Positions 29,227 through 37,917 of a DNA stretch of 64,000 nucleotides are shown here, piece after piece; position 1 is the stretch's first letter; every line of letters starts with the position of its first letter. Origin of the DNA: Pycnococcus provasolii. Lineage: Eukaryota; Chlorophyta; Pseudoscourfieldiophyceae; Pseudoscourfieldiales. The translations under genes were made by a program, and so were the position numbers. The notes beneath the pieces were generated by a model that was given only the letters and a program-made list of their open reading frames with translations, made no database searches and had not been told where the DNA came from. The stretch covers positions 1-64,000 of the forward strand of contig CP150551.1 in the NCBI GenBank assembly GCA_049487715.1, given 5' to 3'.

Positions 29227-31314
29227 ATGGTGGTCTCATGGAACTCGAGTGGCCACCATCCAACCATGCAAGGGGGGCATTCTCAAGGATGGAAGAACAA
29301 CAGTAGTGGCACGTCCAACCACTTGACTGCCAACAACAACAACAGCAACAGCAACAGCAACAACGCAAACGCGCAGCCTTCGTCTTCGCCTTCTTCCTTG
29401 CAGGCGTCGTGGTCCTCCAACGCGCTCTTCAGCGGCGCGTACCAGGGCGGAGCGGCGTTCGAGGTGTTCTGCACGCAGGGAAGGACGCCGCTCGCGAACT
29501 GGAGAGTCGCGGGACCAAGAGGGGCGCTCAAGAAAACGTACGTCAAGGCGGTCAGAGGGTACGTGTACGTGCTCGCGGGAACGGGAGCGACGAGGCTGTG
29601 CCTGCCCGGAGAAAGCCACAGGACGTGCCTTCTGTCGCAGAGGTACTTCGTGCTGCAGGTGCTCGTGCCGTCAGGGAGCGCGTTCTCGTTCGAGCTAGGT
29701 GTCGCGTCAGAGACGGGGGAGAGGAGGAGGCTCTTCTTCAGCACAGCTTTCAACGAAGCGAAGGTTACCACGCTGCACTGCCAGCTGCCGCTTGGGCCGC
29801 ACCTTCCAAGAGACCAGTGGATGAACTTGTGCGTCGACGTCACGGCGCTTGCTTCGAGAGGGTTCCCAGGGTGGAAGCACAGGTGCGTCGAGGGTGTCGT
29901 GCTCTCGCCTGCCGTGCACATACGAAAGGCGTTCACGCTACGAAGCCCTCCGCTGGACGCCTTGCCAGTGAACGCTGCGGCGGCAGATGGGGCAGCCTTG
30001 CGCGCTGCGATGTGCGAGCCAATCCCTAGAGGGCTGTGCTTCCCACCTGGCTTAAAGTCGTGCAGCGTTATGCTCGACGCCACCTGCCTCAGTCGCTCGA
30101 ATGCGGAGCAGCAGCCTGACGGCGTGGCTGCGGAGGCTGACGGGCTGGATGGCGAAAACGCCTCCGGCCTAGCCGGCGCATACCGTGGTGGAGGGTCGTT
30201 CAGCGCACGTGCCGCCGGAAGTCACGGGCTCTCGGCGCACCTTGCTTTCGGCTCGCGATGGCCGCAGGGCCCGCCGTCTGTCACCGCCGAAGGAGGAAGT
30301 CGTGCTCGCCTTCCCACGAGTTTCGGTTCGCCGCCGCGTGGGGTGGCAATGACGGCCAGCTTTAGCTCCCCACCTGCGGGCATCACTCTGGCACAGCGTA
30401 GTCCGCTACGAGCAAACGTGGAGAATCAGCAACAGCACAACCACAACCACAACCACAACCACCAGCAGCAGCAGCACGATGGATTTGGTTCCGCTGATGC
30501 AGATGGCTTCTCCGTCGTCGTTTCCGTCGATGCAGATGCCGGCATCGGGCCTGCACGAGGAGGCTCGTTCAGCGCGCGTGCGGGAAGTCTCTCCGGCTTC
30601 GGTCCATTCGGGTCGCGATGGCAGACGCAAGGTGCAGATTCCGCCGCCGCCGCTGCTGCCGCCAGCAGCAGCCGAAGCAGCCGTGGACGCCTACCAACGA
30701 GCTTTGGCTCGCCCCCGCGTGAGAGGTTGCCAACAAGCTTTGGGTCGCCATCCTCACAGCAAGCCAATCCGTCACCGCCACAGCCCTCCGCCTCGCCACC
30801 CCAACCCTCCGCATCATCACCGGGCAGGCAACGTCCTCTCCCTCCTCGGAGAATTCTGCCTGAAGACGCGCCGCTCAAGGTGCAGGCGGAGGCGTCAAGA
30901 CAAAGCCGAGGAACTCGCGTGGCGTGGCGTCCACGCCGTCTGCCGTCGCTTTCATCAGACGACGACTCGGCGTTGACGGCGGCACCGGCGGGTTCGACAT
31001 CGCCAGCTACGTCAACACCAGCGGCAGCGACTTCGCCGGCTGCGATCGCACCGGCGGCACCGATGTCGCCAGCTACGACAGCACCAGCAATCCATCCACC
31101 AGCTTACGATGCAAGCGCGTACCAACCGCCATCACAACAACCAGAATCGTCGTCGGCACCAGAGCTGGCACCGGCCCTAGCACCAGCACCAGCACCAGCA
31201 CCAGCACCAGCACCACGAGATGCGGATGGGACTGATGTTGAGCTGATGTACGATCCCGTTCTTCAAGCATACTTTGATCCTCGCACGAACCGCTTCTTCA
31301 CAGCTGTCACATAG
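29227..31314 (+). CDS. CFAP20 domain-containing protein (CFAP20DC-like)
   Basis: 695 residues from an ATG. After a Ser/Asn/Gln-rich leader, residues about 65-250 form the CFAP20/DUF667 domain: ALFSGAYQGGAAFEVFCTQG, LANWRV, YVKAVRGYVYVLAG, CLLSQRYFVLQVLVPSG, FSFELGVASETGERRRLFFS and WMNLCVDVTALASRGFPGW. CFAP20 itself is an inner-junction protein of ciliary doublet microtubules and is about 190 residues; this longer form matches the C3orf67/CFAP20DC type. Residues 260-660 are low complexity with repeats of RGRLPTSFGSPPRE type. The last 30 residues (VELMYDPVLQAYFDPRTNRF) form an OCRE-like aromatic motif. It implies that the alga keeps ciliary genes. Confidence 0.88.
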   Translation: MVVSWNSSGHHPTMQGGHSQGWKNNSSGTSNHLTANNNNSNSNSNNANAQPSSSPSSLQASWSSNALFSGAYQGGAAFEVFCTQGRTPLANWRVAGPRGALKKTYVKAVRGYVYVLAGTGATRLCLPGESHRTCLLSQRYFVLQVLVPSGSAFSFELGVASETGERRRLFFSTAFNEAKVTTLHCQLPLGPHLPRDQWMNLCVDVTALASRGFPGWKHRCVEGVVLSPAVHIRKAFTLRSPPLDALPVNAAAADGAALRAAMCEPIPRGLCFPPGLKSCSVMLDATCLSRSNAEQQPDGVAAEADGLDGENASGLAGAYRGGGSFSARAAGSHGLSAHLAFGSRWPQGPPSVTAEGGSRARLPTSFGSPPRGVAMTASFSSPPAGITLAQRSPLRANVENQQQHNHNHNHNHQQQQHDGFGSADADGFSVVVSVDADAGIGPARGGSFSARAGSLSGFGPFGSRWQTQGADSAAAAAAASSSRSSRGRLPTSFGSPPRERLPTSFGSPSSQQANPSPPQPSASPPQPSASSPGRQRPLPPRRILPEDAPLKVQAEASRQSRGTRVAWRPRRLPSLSSDDDSALTAAPAGSTSPATSTPAAATSPAAIAPAAPMSPATTAPAIHPPAYDASAYQPPSQQPESSSAPELAPALAPAPAPAPAPAPRDADGTDVELMYDPVLQAYFDPRTNRFFTAVT

Positions 31315-31436
31315 AAAACGATGTAACCATTTGTTCCTTCCTAAAAACAAATATTTTTTATTACGCCGTACAAAGTTTTTGTTGTTGTCCCAACCCCAAA
31401 AGCAATCACGCAGCTGCTCCGGCAACGCAAAATCCA

Positions 31437-31904
31437 CTAAGCTGACGTGCTCAGCAAACCTCCGAAGACGAGCGACGTCACGTCAGCCTGCGTCATCATT
31501 TCGGGCAGTTTCTCGTGAACGTTCGTCGTGTTGCGCACGGCATCCCAGTTCTCTTTCTCCTCAAGCGACTCTTTCACCGCACGCTCCATCTCCTTCGCCT
31601 CTTCCACCTCACGCTCCTTCGCAGCCTCTTTCGCCGCCTCCGCATCGGCCAAACTTAGCTTGATCGCATTCTCGAGCTCATCCTCCTCCGTTTGCTCCTC
31701 CTCAGATGGCTTGAATGGATTGCTCATCTCGTCGTCGTCAGCTGACTGTTCCGCCGTGGCAGCATCGCACATCGGATTGGCGTGCTGAGGCGTGTTGCGG
31801 AAGAAGTTGCGAATGGACGTGAAGAGTCCACCTCGCGAGGATGGCGGCGTGCCCACGTTCGATCCGGCATTGAACGACACCGCCGCTGCCGCCGCCGACG
31901 ACGA

Positions 31905-31935
<31 letters not shown>

Positions 31936-32819
31936 TGCTTGGACGACGTGCGAACGGGTGGCAGCATGCCTTTTGCCGACGGCAAGCCTGGTTGGGGTGC
32001 TGGTTGAATGTTCGTGGCTGCAGGCTCAATCTCCTCTGGAGGTGGCTCGAGCACCATACGAGTCTGGCGCGCGAGCTCGACAATGCCCGTCTTCGCGTCG
32101 CGGCGCACCATGGTCGAGCTGAGCGCTTCGATCGCCCCAGCGGCGACCATTTCATACTTGGCGTCTGCGTCTCGGCTGAGCACCTTGATGAGGCTGCATA
32201 TGTTTCTCATCAGCTCGAGGTCGTTGATTTTCGCCGCGACGACGAGCAGCGCGACGACAGGCACGGTGCACCCCACGTCTCGAACTGCGTGTCGGTTCTG
32301 CTCTGAGCTGTTGGCGATGTTGCTGAGAGCGAGTGCTGAGCTGCTGCACAGCTGCTTGCCTCGTCCGGATCGTATGACTCCTAGGAGTGCTGCGACGCCC
32401 CCTTGCCTGACGACGACGACGCTGTTGTCGACGTCGCAGCACGTGAGGTTGACGAGCGCCATGACGACTGGCTCGACGAGCGTGTCGCAGCTGACACTGA
32501 GGCACGCGTTGAGCGCATCCACGAGCGCCTTGACCGCCCCCGCTTCTCCTAGCAGTCGCCTATTTTCTGCGTCCCTCGCTAGGTAGAAGATTGCGAGGCA
32601 CGCCCATCTGCAGTGGTCGCTGTCCGGTTGTTCGACGACGTTGGCGATGAGAGGTTTGTGCAGTCCCGCGGCGCACACCCCTCGCAGGTACGAGGTATCG
32701 TTTTCGTTCGTGCACGTCGCCTGCGCGATGGCCCTGCATGCTTTGAGTTTGGTCGGTTTGTCGTCCGCGGAGAGTTCCGCTATGGAGACTGGGAAGGCGC
32801 ACGCGAGCAGGGTGGACAT
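31437..32819 (-). CDS. Armadillo-repeat protein with C-terminal ubiquitin-interacting motifs
   Basis: 460 residues from the first ATG; the frame is open 50 codons further upstream through a GTG but includes a hydrophobic run that is probably 5' UTR. Residues about 10-280 are armadillo-like helices (CRWACLAIFYLARDAENRRL, VEPVVMALVNLTCCDVDNSV, SSSALALSNIANSSEQNRHA, LMRNICSLIKVLSRDADAKY). A Pro/Ser-rich linker follows. Near residues 400-450 come two ubiquitin-interacting motifs: DELENAIKLSLADAE and EMERAVKESLEEKE, with the conserved acidic-x-x-A-x-x-x-S pattern. An adaptor for ubiquitinated partners is a reasonable guess; no specific orthologue is recognised. Confidence 0.8.
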
Positions 32820-33918
32820 GACTACCTTAATACAAGAGCTTAAGACGGACAAGACGGGTGTGATTTGTGAGAAGAAGACAACAAGGGAGAACAAGGTTGA
32901 CTGGAGAGGGAGAGGGACAAGCAAAGTCACGCAGAAAGAAAGCCCAGGGACCAACCAGCACGGCAGCACAGGCCTTGACTGACCAGGACGCCTTAGGGTA
33001 CCCTTAAGGCCTTTTGCCCTTAGGAGGAGGCGTTGACCAAGTACCTCTAAGATGATGCCGATGATTCCAGATGAGGCGATTAGAAAACATTGGGCATCCC
33101 CTTAACTTCAAGGATCAGCGTTGGCAAGCACTGCACTGCACTGCACCGCACTGCACAGTCATGCTCCTGCACTTTTGTGTGTTTCTTTGACCCAGTTGCG
33201 TTTGGTCATTCTGTCAGTGGGGTGGGTCTTGCAAGCCCACCTGCCCACCTCGCTCATTGGCTGTCTGATTGTCTGTCTGGAAAAGCGGCCCGCTCCCTTC
33301 TAGGTGGTACTTTTTAGACTAGGTTTCACCTTTTTTTAAGGCCAGTTCAGGTAATAGGTCGCCCGCTCGCCGGACGGAGGAGGCGAGGACTGGAGGAGGC
33401 GAGGAGGAGGGACGGCCTGCCTGCCTGGAACTCGTCGCCTTACATACAGTACTGCTGGTAAAAAACAAATGAAACTGTAGACTATGGGTTACTGAGTACT
33501 GACCGGTCTGAACCACGGGTCCCAGGAGTGCAGTGCGCGGCGAATGATAGACTAGACTAACCTTAAGAACTACTGTGATCATTCGCCTCAGCCAAGGGCG
33601 AAGGCAACCCCTTACTTTCCCTTCACGTCTCGTCTCGTCTGGTGCATCATCCTTCATTGTTGACATTCCCACAACTCCAACAACTCCCCCTCCAAGTCCC
33701 GTCCGTCCCTTCCGTCACATTCCACCTTAACATACCCTTACTTCGGTGGTGACTGGGTGGGTGGTTGACTTCGCCTTGTACTGTCCAAGTTCGAACAGGC
33801 CTTCTTGCATTCCACACCCCTGTTGCCTGTCGTCGTTCCCCCCGCCCTCCAAGCCTTCCATCTCTCTCTCTCTCTCTTGGAACGTGCTTGCGTGAGTGAG
33901 TGAGTGAGTGAGTGAGTG
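32820..33918. other. Divergent intergenic region, 1.1 kb
   Basis: No gene recognised. It includes a CTGCACTGCACTGCAC-type repeat at about 33129-33160, and (GAGT)n at 33893-33917 that abuts the ATG of the EF-hand/SAM gene. Confidence 0.5.
33893..33917. repeat. (GTGA)n repeat ending at a start codon
   Basis: Six GTGA/GAGT units run without a gap into the ATG at 33919, so they form the last bases of the 5' UTR. Confidence 0.8.
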
Positions 33919-36900
33919 ATGGCCACTCCCTCACCTGGCCATGTCGCGTCTCTCAACCTCGCGTCGCCTGGCCTGTACGCGCAAGTTGACGCTTACCTGA
34001 AGAATAATCGACTGAAGTTCGTGGAGGTGTTCAACGCAAACGACATAAATAAAGACGGTGTGCTCGACATCAACGAAATCAGTAACATACTCAGGCAGTT
34101 TGTCGGAAACAACGCGCTGCAGGCGGAAATTGACGCGCTAACCGCAAGACTCGCGAACGAACATGCCGGGAAAATCTCGTGCGACGCATTTCTTGACTAC
34201 CTAGCAAGAACCGCGACGCAAACGCAACACGTTGCGCCTGTCCAGCCCGCAGCGGCACCTCCACCGCCAACCGTCGCGGTGCCGCTCGCACCACCAGCTC
34301 CCATCAAGGAAATCAAGTCGCCCGTCGTGCCGAAGCCGAAACCTCAACACGCGCCGCGAAGCTTTGACGAACTCGTCGATAAACTCGACGCGTGGCTGCA
34401 GAACAACGAAACGCACCTGCAGCAGCTCTTCAAGCAGGCGGACAAGGATGGAAGCGGAAGCCTAAGCATAAGAGAAGCTGACGCGCTCTGTCGCGAATTC
34501 CTAGGTGGGGCTGTCAAAACTCTAGGGAACTCGGCGAAAGACTACATCGACGAGTGCGTCGCTCTGCTCGACCTCGACGGCGATGGGCAAATCACGTACG
34601 CAGAGATGGGCACCGTCATCAAGTCGTGCTGGGGGAAGGCGGAGTCGACAGACGTGACGGAGGAAGAAATTGTCGCACGCATTCGAAGTCTCGTCTCGAG
34701 ATATGAAGGTGGACTCTCAGCAATCTTCGCAAAGCACGCAAACACAGGACGAGGACTCAACGCGCGAGCGCTCATGCAGCTTCTGAAGAGCCTGTACGGC
34801 GTGGACATCGTGGGCACGCACGGCCAGAAAAATGCATTTCGTGGAGAACTTCGCCACTCGTTCGCGGTGCTGCAGAGGCGCTGCGATCGCGATCACGACG
34901 GATTCGTCACGTACTTCGAACTACGCGAGGCGATATACGGCGACAAAAGAAAAAGCGAGAGTGCACGCCTTGCGGGAAAGCGAGCGGAGAGGATGTACCT
35001 CAATCCGCCAACGTGCGAGAAGGACACCATGCGTGAGCAATTTATCCGAGACCACTTCGGCGCCTCGATTGACGAGGAGGAGTATCGACGTCATCGCGTG
35101 CGCGAGCTCGTGGAGGCACAGCGTGAGACACGAGGTCGACGCGTCGACTTGTCGTTCAACTCGCAAAGCCTGGCCATGATGAGCGCATCGCAGCGTTCCC
35201 AGTCCCAAAGATCACGTTCCTCGCGGCAATCGTTAACATCGAAGTCGTCAAAGAAAGCACTCCGCCTGGAGACGGCGGCAAACTCTGACAATCTGTTCAT
35301 TGCGCTGGCCAACTACGTCAAGCGCGACGAGAAACGCATGTATGCGGCATTCGAGCAATTCGACAAGGATCGTTCGGGATTTCTCGACATGAGCGAGCTG
35401 CGAACCTTCCTGCTGTCGCTGCTGCCCACATCGCAGCACAGCCTTCTCACCGACGGTGCGGTGGATTACGTGTGTCTCATGCTCGATGCGAACGGCGACG
35501 GAAGGTTGTCATTTGACGAAATTGTCACAGCTGTGCGGGATCTGAAAAGTCTTGTGGCCGTGTCGAGCACGGGAAGCTCGGGTGGGTTCAAGGCACAAGT
35601 AAACGTCGATGACGTTGCCATGAAGATACGAATGCACCTCACTCGAGATATCACTCAGGAAAAGCGTGCTGGAGGATCTGGCTCTAAGCCAATCGCACCA
35701 CCGAGCGAGACTGAGCTGCGGAAGAAGCTCGCTTCCTTTTTCGCGGAATTTGCGGACCCTCACACGCACACTCTTGAGTTTGGAATACCACTTCGCAATC
35801 TGATCAAGCGTGCTCTGCCGGCGAAGAAACAGAATAGCGCCGACCTGCGTCGTCTGATGTCTGCGCTCCGTGCAGCGGCGGACAAGGACGACGATGGCAG
35901 GGTTACGCTGCAGGAATTTGAGAGAACCGTGCTCTTCGGCGGTAAGGCGCTGCCGCAATCTCAGAAGGAGCCACCCAAGGCTGAGTCGCGCATGCGAGAC
36001 AGCGACGCGATGCTGAGCAGGCAGAGGGCGAAGGGACTTGGGCCGTATGCCGCGCACACGATGCGTCGCCCACGATCCGCGTCGCCCCCGTCATCTCGCC
36101 AGCGCGAGAAAATGGCTGGCGTCAGCGAAGAACGTCGACAGAAGCTTGCGACCACGGTTGCGCGTCGTCGTGAGGAGCAGATCCGCGAGCTTCAGGCGGT
36201 GCATCCTTCGCAGTGGACATGCTCCGACGTGACTCTTTGGCTTGAGGCGATCGTCAAGTTGCCGCACCTAAAGCCGCGCTTCGCGCATAATCACATCGAC
36301 GGCGAAATGCTCCTCACGATGTCAGACGAGGTTCTCAAACTCGACTTCATGGTGCTATCGCTCGGGCAGCGTCAGCACGTTCTCGCGTGTCTCGAAGACG
36401 CAAAGTCGCGTTCAAGTTCTCAGGCGCCGAGGCGGTCGACGACATCGCGCGACGTAACGAAAGGATCGGGTGTTGAGGGGCCTGGCGCAACGCGAGCAAT
36501 GAAACTGCGGCAAATCCACCGGCTGGAGAAGAAGATTCATGATCAGGTACAAACTTCGAGGCGTCTCAAGTCGCAGTGCAACGAGTACGCGATGATCGCA
36601 TCCGAGGCTGACGCAACCGCGAACGAATACACGGACGAGGTGAGCCGTCTACGCGCGGAGGTTGAGCGCCTCGATCGCCGCGAGGCGAGCGCGATGCTGG
36701 TCGCGGGAAAGGAGGTATTCCATCACAATTCGATGGAGCGGGATTCCGTCGAGCGTCGGCATCACATGCTTCAGAACGGTGCAAGCGCCAAGGAACTCCG
36801 AGCGATGGCAAATCGCCACCGTCGCTCGCGGAGCGCAGCGCCGGGTGGCTCTACCGAAGCTCGAGAGGTTCTCGACGTACCCGCCACTCATGCACCTGTG

Positions 36901-37836
36901 CGATCCGCGAGGAGTCCCACGAGACCGAGCCGCCGTTCCGCGGTCTCATCGTCCGACTCTTGGGTCGTCGGAGGAACACGAGCGGATGCCGAGCGTGCCG
37001 CGGCAATCCGAGCAAAGCATGCTCGATCTTTCGAGGTGGATCACACGCTGCGCAGCATGTACCGTACAAGTCACGACGATGCCGAGTACGAGAAAGAAAA
37101 GGCGAAAAAACCTGAGTCAACTCCGGAAGACCGGATTTCTTTCGACGCGCACTTCTCCGCATTCGCCAAGAGGCAAGATCGCATCGTTGAGGACAGGCGC
37201 AATCGCATGAACATGCTCCGCGAAGTGTACCACAACGCCGAGATTGGGCGCGGTCCCGCGGAGCTTGCGGCGGCGGAGCGATCACGTAATGATGAGCTGC
37301 ACGATTTCCTCGACTTCTACGCGCATTCGCGAGGCGCATCTGCCGAAGAATGTGCGAGTCTCGCAGCATACGTTGACAAGCCGACTGGCACCGTGTCCGA
37401 CGAGAATGGACTTGAGACTTGTCTCGACGGCATCATTGCAAGCCTTCGAGACGTGGGCGCCGAGGCTTGGAGGCGCTCGATCGACGGCAGTAGTGACGAG
37501 CTTGATAACCCAATGTTGGGTGCCCTCGAGCCATTCGCCATCAGCGAGTCCGTCGCACTGAAGTGGAGCAGCCTGAAGGGGTACCGCGCAAAGCGAGACA
37601 AGCTTCTCGATCACGTCAAGGTCAGCAAATTCATGTTGAAAGAGGAACGACGCCGTGCACTCGCCGAGCATCGGGAGGAGGATGCCCTCGAGTTTGAGAG
37701 AATGGGGGGCGAGGAGTTCCGAAGTCGCTCGCGTGCCAGTGATACGGGTGTTCGCCTCAGCCACGTCAATGCCGAGCGGATAGCCATGGCGCGCATCGAG
37801 CGGCATGCGAGGCTTCGGAGCGTTGGTCGATTTTGA
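33919..37836 (+). CDS. Large EF-hand protein with SAM domain and coiled coil
   Basis: 1305 residues from an ATG directly after a GTGA repeat, in one exon. Seven EF-hand loops are visible: NDINKDGVLDINE (about 40), DKDGSGSLSIREAD (175), DLDGDGQITYAEM (218), DRDHDGFVTYFEL (323), DKDRSGFLDMSEL (482), DANGDGRLSFDEI (523) and DKDDDGRVTLQEF (655). Each has Asp at position 1 and Gly at position 6, so most should bind calcium. A SAM domain follows at about 765-830 (WTCSDVTLWLEAIVKLPHLK). Then comes a coiled coil at about 860-935, a basic Ser/Arg region, and a conserved-looking charged C terminus. No signal peptide or membrane helix. I do not recognise a named orthologue; a calcium-regulated cytoskeletal or ciliary scaffold is plausible but inferred. 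Confidence 0.85.
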   Translation: MATPSPGHVASLNLASPGLYAQVDAYLKNNRLKFVEVFNANDINKDGVLDINEISNILRQFVGNNALQAEIDALTARLANEHAGKISCDAFLDYLARTATQTQHVAPVQPAAAPPPPTVAVPLAPPAPIKEIKSPVVPKPKPQHAPRSFDELVDKLDAWLQNNETHLQQLFKQADKDGSGSLSIREADALCREFLGGAVKTLGNSAKDYIDECVALLDLDGDGQITYAEMGTVIKSCWGKAESTDVTEEEIVARIRSLVSRYEGGLSAIFAKHANTGRGLNARALMQLLKSLYGVDIVGTHGQKNAFRGELRHSFAVLQRRCDRDHDGFVTYFELREAIYGDKRKSESARLAGKRAERMYLNPPTCEKDTMREQFIRDHFGASIDEEEYRRHRVRELVEAQRETRGRRVDLSFNSQSLAMMSASQRSQSQRSRSSRQSLTSKSSKKALRLETAANSDNLFIALANYVKRDEKRMYAAFEQFDKDRSGFLDMSELRTFLLSLLPTSQHSLLTDGAVDYVCLMLDANGDGRLSFDEIVTAVRDLKSLVAVSSTGSSGGFKAQVNVDDVAMKIRMHLTRDITQEKRAGGSGSKPIAPPSETELRKKLASFFAEFADPHTHTLEFGIPLRNLIKRALPAKKQNSADLRRLMSALRAAADKDDDGRVTLQEFERTVLFGGKALPQSQKEPPKAESRMRDSDAMLSRQRAKGLGPYAAHTMRRPRSASPPSSRQREKMAGVSEERRQKLATTVARRREEQIRELQAVHPSQWTCSDVTLWLEAIVKLPHLKPRFAHNHIDGEMLLTMSDEVLKLDFMVLSLGQRQHVLACLEDAKSRSSSQAPRRSTTSRDVTKGSGVEGPGATRAMKLRQIHRLEKKIHDQVQTSRRLKSQCNEYAMIASEADATANEYTDEVSRLRAEVERLDRREASAMLVAGKEVFHHNSMERDSVERRHHMLQNGASAKELRAMANRHRRSRSAAPGGSTEAREVLDVPATHAPVRSARSPTRPSRRSAVSSSDSWVVGGTRADAERAAAIRAKHARSFEVDHTLRSMYRTSHDDAEYEKEKAKKPESTPEDRISFDAHFSAFAKRQDRIVEDRRNRMNMLREVYHNAEIGRGPAELAAAERSRNDELHDFLDFYAHSRGASAEECASLAAYVDKPTGTVSDENGLETCLDGIIASLRDVGAEAWRRSIDGSSDELDNPMLGALEPFAISESVALKWSSLKGYRAKRDKLLDHVKVSKFMLKEERRRALAEHREEDALEFERMGGEEFRSRSRASDTGVRLSHVNAERIAMARIERHARLRSVGRF

Positions 37837-37917
37837 ACAACCTTTTACTCTTTCTTTTTGTTAATCAAACCTTACCGTGAGTTTACATTGTCATTTTCTC
37901 TCTTCATTACACACTTG

